This document shows, in pieces, positions 16,019 to 25,247 of a stretch of 64,000 nucleotides of DNA; the stretch's first letter is position 1, and every line of letters starts with the position of its first letter. Under the pieces are notes generated by a model, which saw only the letters and a program-made list of their open reading frames with translations, ran no database searches and had not been told where the DNA came from. The DNA comes from Spirochaetaceae bacterium (lineage in GTDB: Bacteria; Spirochaetota; Spirochaetia; Treponematales; Treponemataceae): positions 185,824 to 249,823 of the forward strand of contig JAGBFB010000029.1 in assembly GCA_017936665.1 (NCBI GenBank), given 5' to 3'. The translations under genes were made by a program, and so were the position numbers.

Positions 16019-16444
16019 TTAGTCATCAGTTGGAAAAAATTTTTTACTTCGACTCTTTTTTATTTCACTGCGCATTTTTTTTAGTTTTAGTTTTTCTTCT
16101 TTACTTGCTTGAGTTGGCTTTGTTTTGATTCGCTTTTTTGGAACTGTTAAAGCTTGTACAATTCTATTTTCAAGCCGAGCGAATGCAATTTTTCGATTTA
16201 ATTCTTGATATCGTTCATCATCTACATCAATAAAAAGACAATCATCTTTATTAATGATTGAAGAAAGTTTTGTGCGAAGTTGCTCTCTTTCAATTTCCGA
16301 AATTCCAGAAATATCAGTTATTGCTAAAACAAGATGAACTTTTGTATTTAGTTTGTTTACATTTTGTCCACCATGTCCTCCAGACCGAGCAAAAGAAATT
16401 TGAGATTTATTAACGATTGATTCATGGAGTTCAGATTTATTCAT
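16019..16444 (-). CDS. arfB: Alternative ribosome-rescue factor ArfB (YaeJ)
   Basis: 141 residues with the catalytic GGQ loop in RSGGHGGQNVNKLNTKV (residues 20-36) of class I release factors, no codon-recognition domain, and a long basic C-terminal tail (KKRIKTKPTQASKEEKLKLK) that enters the empty mRNA channel. It hydrolyses peptidyl-tRNA on stalled ribosomes. Length and tail match ArfB rather than RF1/RF2. It converges with the U32-like gene. Confidence 0.92.
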   Translation of the reverse strand: MNKSELHESIVNKSQISFARSGGHGGQNVNKLNTKVHLVLAITDISGISEIEREQLRTKLSSIINKDDCLFIDVDDERYQELNRKIAFARLENRIVQALTVPKKRIKTKPTQASKEEKLKLKKMRSEIKKSRSKKFFPTDD

Positions 16445-16561
16445 AGATATAGTATAACATAAAATTTTGTGTATGAGGATAAAGTTGTAGTTTAAATTAA
16501 TATGGCTTTTTCTAGTTTAGTTAAATCGGGTTGAAATTCATAAAAAGAAGGAAGAATAGAA

Positions 16562-17117
16562 CTAAATATCAATAACTTTTGGAGAATATTTATACAATAC
16601 TTGATTTAATCCATTTTTATTTATCAACTTGCTTAATTCATTGAAATTACTAATTCCATCGTAAGGCTTATCAGCGACTATAACATTCGTTACTTTTAAA
16701 ACATAATAAGTAGCTGCATTTGAATTGCTTTTGGTATAAATAGGTTTTAATAATTCTTCTAGTTGCAATTTTTCAAATTCATCAATTCTACATCTGTCAC
16801 AAGATAACAATTCTAATTTTCCCCTAAGAAATTGATTTTTATCCGAAGTGAATCCTATAAATTCTTTGCAAAAATCAATATATGGATGTAAAGGGAATCT
16901 AAAATTTTGTTCTAAATTTGTTGCATAAAAGTAAAAATAAAATTCTTTTTGATCTTTTATTGCATTAAAATAGTCTTGCCTCAAAAATCCTACAAGAATA
17001 TGTTTTTGATAATCTTGAATAAACGAAAATGAATTGTCACTTTCATTATGATATAAATAATTTTTTGTTGGAGTTGTTTTTATGGAATCCCATATTTCAG
17101 GATTAATTGGTTGATTT
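16562..17117 (-). pseudogene. Unrecognised gene of the restriction island, no usable start codon
   Basis: The frame is open and protein-like from a stop at 17118-17120 down to TAA at 16562-16564 (about 184 residues, beginning NQPINPEIWDSIKTTPTKNY). No ATG, GTG or TTG occurs until a TTG at 16984, well inside. The frame is the same as that of the upstream gene ending at 17123, separated only by TAA GAT TAA. Either the 5' end of a separate gene is lost, or the two are halves of one gene split by two stop codons. It contains a CDRCRIDEF segment but matches no family I know. Confidence 0.55.
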
Positions 17118-17122
17118 TAATC

Positions 17123-17743
17123 TTATTTTTTAGCAAAGTTTCTAATTATTTCTGCTGTTGTTTTTTCTAAAGACTCTTCTTCTTTATAGCAAAAACTAAT
17201 GGATTTATCATTTTTAAAATATTCAAACAAATCGGGTCTTAATATCTTTGTTTTATCTTCATTAAAAGGACTTCTTTTTTCTCCTAAAGGATTTCTTTTC
17301 ACTTTATAACAATATAGTTTATTTGGATTTTCAGAATCACTTTTACTTAGAGACGATAGCATTGCTTTTTTTTGAATTTGAGTTACGTTCTCATTCATAA
17401 AACAAGGAATATACTTTCCAAAATATGAAGTAAATTGATTTAATATTTCTCCTAAGTTTTCACTATAATTAATATTGAAATATTCTCTCAACACTTTTGC
17501 AGAACACAACAATTGTTTTATATTTGCTTCAATTTCTAGATTATGTTCTAAACAAGATGCTTTCATAAAATGTAATTTTACTCTGGCAAAACTATTCTTT
17601 TTATCCTTTTTGTCTAAAAATAAATTTACAAGAACTATATATTCAATATTTTTATAAATAAATATAAAACTAGTTATAGTCCAGCCCTTATTTTTCATAT
17701 CTTCTTCTAATAACTCTAAATTTTTTAATGGATTTGAAATCAT
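17123..17743 (-). CDS. DUF6037-like protein of the restriction island
   Basis: 206 residues: N-terminal LKNLELLEEDMKNKGWTITS followed by beta strands (FIFIYKNIEYIVLVNLFLD) and a helical middle with LREYFNINYSENLGEILNQF. This pattern resembles the DUF6037 family found beside methylase and restriction genes; I am only moderately sure. It begins 19 bp after the nuclease gene on the same strand, so it belongs to the restriction operon. The C-terminus is followed in frame by TAA GAT TAA and then another open stretch (16562-17117). Confidence 0.55.
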   Translation of the reverse strand: MISNPLKNLELLEEDMKNKGWTITSFIFIYKNIEYIVLVNLFLDKKDKKNSFARVKLHFMKASCLEHNLEIEANIKQLLCSAKVLREYFNINYSENLGEILNQFTSYFGKYIPCFMNENVTQIQKKAMLSSLSKSDSENPNKLYCYKVKRNPLGEKRSPFNEDKTKILRPDLFEYFKNDKSISFCYKEEESLEKTTAEIIRNFAKK

Positions 17744-17762
17744 TTTGTTCCTCGATATTTAC

Positions 17763-19406
17763 TTAATTAATATATTTATTTTGCTTTTCGGCAACCCAAA
17801 GATTATGTTCTGTCTCATAACAATAATTTTGTTTGTTTATATTCTTTTTAGGTTTTAAAACAATTGAATATAATCCTTTAGATCTTCCAGAACCTGTTGT
17901 TATATCATATTCTATGTAAATCAATTTTTGAATTTCATTTCCTTGCATTAAGAAAAAGGCTGTATAAGGTTCTTCATAAATTCCAATACCGTTAAAAATA
18001 AGCTGTTTTATTTCTTCTGAAGATTCAATTTTTTCTCTAATAAGGCTCATTGCTGTACTTTTTATTTTTTTACATAATTCTAAAGAAGTTGTTAAAGAAT
18101 TCTCTGAAAAAGATAAAGAAGAAAATGTTTGCTGCATTTCATCTATATTTGAATTCCAACCACTCAATAAACTCTGATTTTTAAATAATTCTTCTCGTTT
18201 TTTACAGAAAAGAGAAGCTGCAGCACCTAATACATAAGAATTAAAAACTTTATTAAAACTATTCGGTGTAAACTTAATAAGAGTAAAATCCTCTGAATTT
18301 GAAATTTTTATTGAGATTCCAGATTCAGGAATAAAAGTATAAAAATCTGTATAATTCTCTAAAATATTTTCATCTAAATAAAATTCATTTTCTTCTAGTA
18401 TGGAAAAAATTTGTTTATCCAAAATTTGAATTGCATAAGCATCTGCTCTTGTTTTTACTTTTTGATTACTTAATTTAGAAAATTGATTTGTAGTCACTCT
18501 TACAAGTAAAGTATTATTTGGACTACTTTTTATCGAATCAAAATATTTTTTAAATGTATTATCATCTGGATTTCTATTAAAATATATGACACTTGACTTT
18601 TCATCTAAGTCTCCCTCATATGTACCATTTTGTTTATAATATTCTCGATAACTTGTTATTTTAATTAAATCTGTTTCCAAAGAACCCCATTTTAATTGTA
18701 AAACATTTCTTCTGTCTTCTGTATTAGGATTTCTTTTTATATTTTTATTCCATGTTTGATATGTTAATGGTCCAATACAGAAAGCTTTTGAATCTTTTAC
18801 ATTTTTTTCCTTTTGATATTTCAATATTTCTTCTCTAGAAGCCCATACACCACTAGATACATTTCCATGATATAAATAATCAGTAGTTGGAGCATCTTCA
18901 ATATTTCCTGTAAAAATAAAACGATACATTAATTTTTCAACAAAATCTTCATCTGAAAAAAATGAATTCAATTTTTTTACAATTTCAGGATTTTCTTTTA
19001 CAAATTCTTTTGAATCTTGTCGAATTTTTCCAGTGTTATCAGTTGTACCATCACTAAAATGATATAATTTTAATGCTTCAATAATATCGTTAGGGACATT
19101 CTCACATTTTAAAAAATTAATAAATGTTTCTAATTTTTCTTGATGAACACTATTTCCAGATCCTTTTTTTACTGAAATATATACTTCTTTTGGAATTCCA
19201 TCTATATGTAAATAGAAGTCAGGTTTCACTCTTTGCTCGCTTCTAATTGCATGAATCCTTCGACCTTTTAAGTTATACCCTCTGAAAATATCGTCCAAAA
19301 AATGTTTTAAATTAGGATTTAATTTATCATATATTTTTTCATTTAAGCTTTTCTCAATATTAATTTCATTTTGAAAACCATCACTATTATCACCAAAAAT
19401 TCTCAT
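17763..19406 (-). CDS. Probable type II restriction endonuclease (PD-(D/E)XK-like)
   Basis: 547 residues. The N-terminal part has the pattern VKPDFYLHIDG followed by EVYISVKKGSGNSVHQEK (residues about 60-92), reading as PD..(x)VK of the PD-(D/E)XK nuclease fold with the second acidic position replaced by serine/valine context. The C-terminal 250 residues (EEPYTAFFLMQGNEIQKLIY) are probably the DNA-recognition part. The ATG codon shares its first base with the end of the upstream methyltransferase gene (start and stop overlap), and the gene lies between two methylases and the DUF6037-like gene, the usual place for the cognate restriction enzyme. Family recognition is from motif and context only. 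Confidence 0.68.
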   Translation of the reverse strand: MRIFGDNSDGFQNEINIEKSLNEKIYDKLNPNLKHFLDDIFRGYNLKGRRIHAIRSEQRVKPDFYLHIDGIPKEVYISVKKGSGNSVHQEKLETFINFLKCENVPNDIIEALKLYHFSDGTTDNTGKIRQDSKEFVKENPEIVKKLNSFFSDEDFVEKLMYRFIFTGNIEDAPTTDYLYHGNVSSGVWASREEILKYQKEKNVKDSKAFCIGPLTYQTWNKNIKRNPNTEDRRNVLQLKWGSLETDLIKITSYREYYKQNGTYEGDLDEKSSVIYFNRNPDDNTFKKYFDSIKSSPNNTLLVRVTTNQFSKLSNQKVKTRADAYAIQILDKQIFSILEENEFYLDENILENYTDFYTFIPESGISIKISNSEDFTLIKFTPNSFNKVFNSYVLGAAASLFCKKREELFKNQSLLSGWNSNIDEMQQTFSSLSFSENSLTTSLELCKKIKSTAMSLIREKIESSEEIKQLIFNGIGIYEEPYTAFFLMQGNEIQKLIYIEYDITTGSGRSKGLYSIVLKPKKNINKQNYCYETEHNLWVAEKQNKYIN

Positions 19407-20359
19407 TAAATATTTCCTTTTAGTTTATTTACTATTTCTGTAGCTAATTTAGTTAGTATTGGTACTACAACAGAATTTCCTATTTGTTTATATGTTTGAT
19501 ACCCTTTTGAAACCTTATACATATCTGGATATCCCATAATCTTTAAGCATTCTTCTTCTGTTAATTTTCTATTTTGTTTTACAACTATTGGAATATTATT
19601 TCCTCCCGTTCCCATTTTTGCAGTTAGACAAGGAGCCCATAATCCTTTTGAAAACTGACATCTAGAAGGTCTTACCTCATTTGCAAGTGTAAACTCTGTT
19701 ATTAAGATTTTTTTTTCATTTATGTGTTTTTCAATATTTTGTTTACAAATTTCACTTATTTTATAAGAAATATCAACATTATTTTTTATAATATTTGATA
19801 AATCATATTTCAAATCGCATTTCTCTGGGAAAACTATTTGATTAGACTCATTCAAAATATCTTTTCTAAATCCAATACAATACCATCGTTCTCGATTTTG
19901 AGGTATACCATAATCTTTTGCATTTAGCACTTTGTGTTTTATCGTATATCCTAATTCTAATAATGAATTTTCAATTACTTTAAGGGTTTTTCCATTGTCA
20001 TGATTAGTAATCCCTTTCACATTTTCTAGTAGGAAAGCTTTTGGTTTCTTTTCATTTAATATTCTAGCTACATCAAAAAATAATGTACCTCGTGTATCTT
20101 CAAATCCTAATCTATGCCCTCCTATAGAAAATGGTTGACATGGGAAACCTGCACATAAAATATCAAAATTCGGTATATCGTTAGCTGAAATTTTTGTTAT
20201 ATCGCCATACGGAAATTCGTTAAAATTATCAAAGTATGTTTTACAAGCCCATTTATCAATTTCTGAACTAAAAACACATTTTGCATTATTCGATTCAAAG
20301 GCGATTCTAAAACCACCCATTCCTGCAAATAAATCAATAAAAGTTAATTGTTTATTCAT
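19406..20359 (-). CDS. DNA (cytosine-5) methyltransferase, type II (M1)
   Basis: 317 residues, the size of HhaI/HaeIII enzymes. Motif I DLFAGMGGFR, motif IV GFPCQPFS with the catalytic cysteine, motif VI ENV (FLLENVKG), motif VIII QNRERW and motif X YKQIGNSVVVPI are all present in order. The target-recognition region between VIII and IX is short (about 60 residues). It transfers methyl to C5 of cytosine in a defined site, protecting host DNA. It overlaps the second methyltransferase gene by 8 nt and the nuclease gene by one base. Two m5C enzymes side by side are typical of asymmetric recognition sites, one for each strand. Confidence 0.93.
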   Translation of the reverse strand: MNKQLTFIDLFAGMGGFRIAFESNNAKCVFSSEIDKWACKTYFDNFNEFPYGDITKISANDIPNFDILCAGFPCQPFSIGGHRLGFEDTRGTLFFDVARILNEKKPKAFLLENVKGITNHDNGKTLKVIENSLLELGYTIKHKVLNAKDYGIPQNRERWYCIGFRKDILNESNQIVFPEKCDLKYDLSNIIKNNVDISYKISEICKQNIEKHINEKKILITEFTLANEVRPSRCQFSKGLWAPCLTAKMGTGGNNIPIVVKQNRKLTEEECLKIMGYPDMYKVSKGYQTYKQIGNSVVVPILTKLATEIVNKLKGNI

Positions 20360-21413
20360 TTAATAACCCTTTGTCTAAATTATTTGCAAGTTCTTCTGCA
20401 ATAGCCTTTCCTAATAAAGGTGGAACAGCATTTGCTAATTGTTGATGTTGCTCCCCATTACTACCTGTCAAAATAAAATTATCATTAAAAGATTGTAACC
20501 TAGCACATTCACGTACTGATAAAATTCTGTCCCTATAAGGATGTATAATCATAGCTTTTGCAGCATGTTTTATTGTTATTGATGGTTTATTTGGATCTAA
20601 TCTTTTATATGCATTACTATGAACACCACCACCAGTTCCCAATTCTTTCGGGATATCCTTCCAGTTTCCACCTTGTGGAATAAAAGACATTCGTTTTGTA
20701 ACTAAATCATTTGATTTTCTTCTAGAATGATTTTCTATCTTATTTATCCCTGCCATCATTTTTTGAAATTCAGTTTCTGGTTTAAAATACAACTCACCAT
20801 CTGGATCTACATTCCCAAGTGCATTACCAACTGTAACATACTCTGATTCTTTATATTTCGGTTTAGGAAAAGAAATTTTATATTTTTGGGAAGCAATAAA
20901 AACTACTCTTTTTCTTGCTTGTGGAACCCCATAATCGGCAGCATTAAGTATTCTATATTCAACATTATATCCGATTCTATTAAATTCTGATTTTATTAAA
21001 TCTTTTACATGCCTTCCTTCTGGTGTATCCATTGACAATAAGCCTACAACATTTTCAATAACAACATACTTTGGTTTTACAACTTCTGAGATTTTTATAA
21101 CTTCTTCAAATAGAGAATTTCTTTTATCATTAGTATCTCTTTTCCCTGACATGCTAAAACCTTGGCAAGGTGGACCAGCTATAATCACATCTATTTTTTT
21201 CTCATATTTTTTCCAGAAAGCAGGATTTAGTTCTGTTAAATCTTGTAAGAGAATCTCTATATTATTCTTATTTATATGATTTAACTTATATGTATTTATA
21301 GCAACATCCCAAATATCGGCGGCAGCAACAACTTCAAATTTATTTGTCATTTCAAAACCATAAGAGAAACCACCAATACCACAAAATAAATCTAAGACTT
21401 TATACTTTTGCAT
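20352..21413 (-). CDS. DNA (cytosine-5) methyltransferase, type II (M2)
   Basis: 353 residues. Motif I LDLFCGIGGFSYGFE, motif IV GPPCQGFS with catalytic Cys, motif VI ENVVG, motif VIII ARKRVVFIA, motif IX and motif X QLANAVPPLLGKAIA are intact. The target-recognition segment (about residues 180-260) is unrelated to that of the neighbouring methylase, so the two probably modify different strands or sites. It overlaps the M1 gene by 8 nt and starts 8 bp after the HNH gene, so transcription is HNH, M2, M1, nuclease. Confidence 0.93.
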   Translation of the reverse strand: MQKYKVLDLFCGIGGFSYGFEMTNKFEVVAAADIWDVAINTYKLNHINKNNIEILLQDLTELNPAFWKKYEKKIDVIIAGPPCQGFSMSGKRDTNDKRNSLFEEVIKISEVVKPKYVVIENVVGLLSMDTPEGRHVKDLIKSEFNRIGYNVEYRILNAADYGVPQARKRVVFIASQKYKISFPKPKYKESEYVTVGNALGNVDPDGELYFKPETEFQKMMAGINKIENHSRRKSNDLVTKRMSFIPQGGNWKDIPKELGTGGGVHSNAYKRLDPNKPSITIKHAAKAMIIHPYRDRILSVRECARLQSFNDNFILTGSNGEQHQQLANAVPPLLGKAIAEELANNLDKGLLNE

Positions 21414-21421
21414 ATAATGAA

Positions 21422-22147
21422 TTACCCCAAAAAAACAGTTTCCTGATGATATTTCAAATTTTCAACAAATTTTGTAGAAATTTTCAAATCATACTTCTTT
21501 GTTCTATCAATTTTTAATAAATCAATATTACGATTTTCAAGTCCTTGTGAACACTGAATAAAGCCATCTTCACTGAAAGTAATTAGTCCAATATCAAAAA
21601 GTTTATCATACAAAGGACTTAGCAATAGCCCATTTTCTGCACTTAACCGTTGTTCATTTGTACTAACAGCCCAAGGTCTTATATGACTTGCAAGTAAAAA
21701 CCTAGTATCATTAACTCCTGTCACAACACAGCATCCATTATATTTTTCAATAAGTTTTTCTCGAAAGATTCCTTGACCTATTCTTGATTTTATAATCGAA
21801 GTTCTTTCTGTTTCTGTTATTTTTCTATCGTCAATAAATTTTTCATACACTGTATCAAGTTGTTGAGCATCATTTACTGCAAGAAAATTTCTGTATTGCT
21901 TAAGAGAATTGCTGTACATATTATTTCCACGATTATTTTTCTCTCTAAAAAGGCTACTTAAAAAAGCTTTTTGGATAGCAACATCCAATTCACTCAAAGA
22001 CATTTCTGTTAGAGGTTTATCGATAATTTTCCAATCTATAAAATCTTTGGAACATGCACTTAATCCACTTTTATAATGTTGTGCAGTAGTATCTGTTTTA
22101 TGAGCAGAGAGAATCATCCAATTTTTAAAAGTTTGTAAGTCTTGCAT
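21422..22147 (-). CDS. HNH endonuclease of the restriction cluster (HNH_2 type)
   Basis: 241 residues. The C-terminal half has the HNH core of restriction-type proteins: CCVVTGVNDTRFLLASHIRP, then SAENGLLLSPLYDKLFDIGLI (the His and Asn metal-site residues in SHI and ENG, with the D/H pair in YDKLFD). The N-terminal 110 residues are helical. Such proteins are commonly annotated as HNH restriction endonucleases next to methylases, so the operon would contain two candidate nucleases. It is the first gene of the operon, preceded by a palindrome at 22188-22210. Confidence 0.82.
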   Translation of the reverse strand: MQDLQTFKNWMILSAHKTDTTAQHYKSGLSACSKDFIDWKIIDKPLTEMSLSELDVAIQKAFLSSLFREKNNRGNNMYSNSLKQYRNFLAVNDAQQLDTVYEKFIDDRKITETERTSIIKSRIGQGIFREKLIEKYNGCCVVTGVNDTRFLLASHIRPWAVSTNEQRLSAENGLLLSPLYDKLFDIGLITFSEDGFIQCSQGLENRNIDLLKIDRTKKYDLKISTKFVENLKYHQETVFLG

Positions 22148-22173
22148 AGGTTTATTAATCCAAAATTAAACTA

Positions 22174-22210
22174 AATATAAAACATCTACAGTGTCATATA
22201 ATGACACTGT
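22174..22210 (-). promoter_or_regulatory. Promoter/operator candidate of the restriction operon
   Basis: A perfect 10-bp inverted repeat with 3-nt centre (22188-22197 and 22201-22210, half-site ACAGTGTCAT) lies 41-63 bp upstream of the HNH start. Reading on the minus strand, TATATT at 22179-22174 is a plausible -10 box, which places the palindrome across the -35 region. That position suits a repressor or controller protein. Confidence 0.6.
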
Positions 22211-22211
22211 G

Positions 22212-22580
22212 TTAATTATTTCGTATTTTTTCTAGTAATTCTTCAAAAATCTTACGATATTTTAAGATATTTTTTCTTAATTCATTTATTTCTGAAGAAG
22301 AATATTCTTTATCTTTTCCCATAGTTTCTAAAACTTCTATTCCATTTTCTTTTAATTCAGACTTGCAATGAGCTAATTTATTTCGATTTTTAATAATTTC
22401 CGTATCGTAGTTCGAAAGAAATTTTTCAATACCAAGTCTCTTGTTTTTAATTATATGATTTAATGCTCTAGCAGTTGTATTCGAATCAAAATTCTGTTCA
22501 AAAACAACTTCTTGAATAGTTTTATTTTTCCATTCATGAAAGCACTTCTTATCACAATTTGATTGTGAAAAACCTAGTAA
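22212..22580 (-). pseudogene. C-terminal remnant of a HEPN-like protein
   Basis: An open frame of about 122 codons with no start codon ends at TAA 22212-22214. Its translation is clearly protein-like: a helical segment with KNRNKLAHCK, an R-x4-H HEPN motif, followed by a charged C-terminal helix (LRKNILKYRKIFEELLEK). The N-terminal side ends abruptly at stop codons from 22581, so the gene has lost its 5' part. It lies just upstream of the restriction operon. Confidence 0.6.
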
Positions 22581-22733
22581 TTAATTTTCAGGGTAAAAAA
22601 AACCGTATAAATTATACTCTATCTTATTAAAAAAAACTATACCTTATCTGTGATACACAATTGTATTATTTTTCTTTACTTTCTACATTTTTTTTTGTAA
22701 ATTTTTTATAATAAATTATCCTTGAGAGTATAA

Positions 22734-23855
22734 ATGACAGATATTCGTAAAGAATTTCAAGAATTATTAATCAATTACCCATGTTCAGATTTTCAATCAG
22801 ATGAAAAAAATTATGAAAACGTGATAACAAAAACTGAATGACTTATAAAAAACATTCCTAATAAGCTTTTTAGATTTAGACCTTGTTCTGAATATGCAAT
22901 TTCAGCTTTTGAAAATGATGAAATTTGGGGAACAATAGCTACTAAACAAAATGATATAATGGAATATCTTCCATATTTTGACTGGAACAAGATTTATGAA
23001 GATATAGAATCTATTCTAAATAATATAGATAATTTCCAATAACTATTGAATGCAGTAAAATCAGACACCCCACCACTTATAATTCAAAAACAATTAACCC
23101 AATCTGATATAGAAAATTTGAAAGAAATTATTTCAAAAAATATAAATAATGATAATGCTGCTGTCATTATGAAACAAATTTATATTAATTTAGTAGGTCA
23201 AATTAATGAAAATAATAATAAATATTTACAATTAGCTTTAAATCAAATTTTTGCCACTGCATCAAGACTATTTATTTCATGTTTTTCCGAAGAAAACGAT
23301 TCTTCATATCTTTGGGGAAATTATGCTGATAATAATACTGGTTTTTGTATTGAATACGATATGTCTCAATATATTTCAAGATGCTTAGAAAATTGTGATA
23401 ATCCAAATAAATGTTCAAAATTTCATACAACATTACAATTAGCACCTGTAATTTATAGTTCTAAGAAACCAGATGCAAGCTCAGTTCTATCAAATATAAT
23501 AATTGAGGACATATCTAAAAAAAGTGGAAAAGAACCCAAACAATATTTATATCAGGACAATAATATTGCTAATAATTTAGCATTTTACAAATCTGATAAA
23601 TGGGTAGAAAAAGAATGGAGATTACTCGCATGGAATCAAACAGAACAATTCAAAGTATACAACTGTCTAATTAAAAATGCAAAGCCAATTGCGATATACT
23701 TAGGTACAAAAATTTCTGAAGAAAATCAAACTAAACTAATTGAAATTTGTAAGTCAAAAAATCTTCCCTGTTTTAAAGCTTTTCCCAATTATTTTTCTTC
23801 TGAATACAAATATACATTCATAAATGTAAATGAATTATATAACGTTCAAAACTAA
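22734..23855 (+). pseudogene. DUF2971 gene with two in-frame stop codons
   Basis: From ATG 22734 a single frame can be read to TAA 23853-23855, interrupted by TGA at 22839-22841 and TAA at 23040-23042. The product has DUF2971 traits: LFRFRPCSEYAISAFENDEI near the N-terminus, CFSEENDSSYLWGNYADNNTG in the middle, and YKSDKWVEKEWRLLAWN. An intact member would have about 373 residues. A TTG at 23046 could restart translation of the last 270 residues but without a clear ribosome-binding site. DUF2971 proteins are frequent in defence islands. Since one stop is TAA and the other TGA, simple recoding does not explain it. Confidence 0.8.
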
Positions 23856-23865
23856 AGGAGTTCAT

Positions 23866-24291
23866 ATGTACCAACCAACCACACCAAAAACCATCCATGT
23901 AGTTGCCGCTATCATTTTTCGTACCTCACCACAAAATAACATCACTCAAGTACTTGCAACTCAACGAGGCTATGGCGATTTTAAAGGTGGCTGGGAATTT
24001 CCTGGTGGAAAAATCGAAACAGGAGAAACTCCGGAAGTTGCCTTAAAACGTGAAATCAAAGAAGAGTTAGCTGTAGATATTTCTGTTGGAGAAAAAATTT
24101 ACACAATAGAATATGATTATCCAACTTTTCATCTTTCTATGGAATGTTTTGCTTGTAAAATTTCAAACGGACAAGAAATTACTCTTTTAGAACATGATTG
24201 TGCAAAATGGCTTGATAAAACCACTCTAAAAAGTGTGAATTGGCTTCCTGCGGATATTGAAGTTTTAGACAAGATTTTTAAATTGCTATAA
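23866..24291 (+). CDS. mutT: Nudix hydrolase, MutT type (8-oxo-dGTP diphosphatase-like)
   Basis: About 141 residues with a complete Nudix box GGKIETGETPEVALKREIKE followed by EL, preceded by GGWEFPGG. MutT-type enzymes hydrolyse oxidised purine nucleoside triphosphates. AAGGAG lies 7 nt before ATG 23866, which is chosen over an ATG at 23830 inside the preceding pseudogene. Confidence 0.9.
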   Translation: MYQPTTPKTIHVVAAIIFRTSPQNNITQVLATQRGYGDFKGGWEFPGGKIETGETPEVALKREIKEELAVDISVGEKIYTIEYDYPTFHLSMECFACKISNGQEITLLEHDCAKWLDKTTLKSVNWLPADIEVLDKIFKLL

Positions 24292-24318
24292 ATCGCAGTT
24301 TATCAATCAATAAGAATA

Positions 24319-24347
24319 CTGACAAAATCTGCAAACTTTTTTATAAT
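24319..24347 (+). promoter_or_regulatory. Promoter of trmN6, leaderless geometry
   Basis: CTGACA (24319-24324), 17-bp spacer, TATAAT (24342-24347). Only 7 bp separate the -10 box from ATG 24355, so the transcript should begin at or within a base of the start codon. Confidence 0.72.
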
Positions 24348-24354
24348 TCATTTT

Positions 24355-25077
24355 ATGGAAGTTGTGGATACTTTAAAAAACGGATATAAAATTATTCAGG
24401 ATTCAGAAAAATTTAAATTTGGAATTGATGCAATTCTTCTAAGTCATTTTGCTTTTAATCAAATTAGAAACAATGAAAAAGTTATCGATTTAGGAACAGG
24501 AAACGGAATTATTCCTTTGATGATTGCAAAGTCCAGAGCAAATTCCATTGTGGGACTCGAAATTCAAGAAGAAAATGTAGAACTTGCAAAAAGAAGTGTT
24601 GAACTTAATCAACTTGAAGAAAAAATTCAAATCATTCATGGTGATATAAAAGCAGTTGATAAAAAATTTACAAAGCATAGTTTTGATGTGGTCGTTTCAA
24701 ATCCGCCTTATATGATAAATGAACATGGAAAACAAAATCCAACCGAAGCAAAATCAATTGCTCGTCATGAAGTTTTGTGTAATCTTGAAGATATAATTTC
24801 TGCTGTAGATTATTTGCTTAAACCTTTCGGAAAATTTTTTATGATTCATAGACCTTTTAGACTTCCAGAAATTTTTAGTTTATTGACAAAGTACAAAATT
24901 GAACCTAAAAGAATGGAATTAGTTTCTCCGTTTTTACAAAAAGAGCCAAATTTAGTTTTAATTGAAGCAAGAAAAAACGCAAATCCAAGGTTACAAATTG
25001 AAGAAAATTTAATCGTTTATGAAAAGCCTGGAATTTATACAGAAAAAATTAATCAGATATATTCTAGTTTTGTGTAA
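24355..25077 (+). CDS. trmN6: tRNA1(Val) adenine-N6-methyltransferase (TrmN6/YfiC type)
   Basis: 240-residue class I SAM methyltransferase. The SAM site is VIDLGTGNGIIPLM and the amino-methyltransferase motif is NPPYM (SNPPYMINEHGK), followed by SIARHE typical of the family. It methylates N6 of A37 in a tRNA. There is no ribosome-binding site before the ATG, in agreement with the leaderless promoter geometry. Confidence 0.88.
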   Translation: MEVVDTLKNGYKIIQDSEKFKFGIDAILLSHFAFNQIRNNEKVIDLGTGNGIIPLMIAKSRANSIVGLEIQEENVELAKRSVELNQLEEKIQIIHGDIKAVDKKFTKHSFDVVVSNPPYMINEHGKQNPTEAKSIARHEVLCNLEDIISAVDYLLKPFGKFFMIHRPFRLPEIFSLLTKYKIEPKRMELVSPFLQKEPNLVLIEARKNANPRLQIEENLIVYEKPGIYTEKINQIYSSFV

Positions 25078-25096
25078 ACTTTTTTTATAAAAAATT

Positions 25097-25136
25097 GCTG
25101 TCTAATTTTTGCCTTTTTAGACAAAGTTTAGACAGC
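25097..25136 (+). terminator. Inverted repeat after trmN6, weak terminator candidate
   Basis: GCTGTCTAA (25097-25105) pairs with TTAGACAGC (25128-25136); GTCTAA/TTAGAC at 25100-25105 and 25117-25122 is an alternative pairing. The U-tract is poor, so termination is uncertain. Confidence 0.4.
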
Positions 25137-25173
25137 TTAATAACAATAACAAAAATCCCCACAAAAAAGGCGA

Positions 25174-25200
25174 GTTTGAAGTGCACCCCAAAAGTTAGCC
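25174..25200. mobile_element. Possible solitary IS3-family terminal repeat
   Basis: The segment containing GAAGTGCACCCCAAAAGTTAG resembles the terminal inverted repeats of IS3/IS150-group elements. No transposase and no second end occurs in the window, so at most this is a relic or a decayed end. Recognition is from memory of IS ends. Confidence 0.4.
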
Positions 25201-25247
25201 AAAACACTAACACACCTTTTTTTTCGATAATACAAATCCTATAACCG

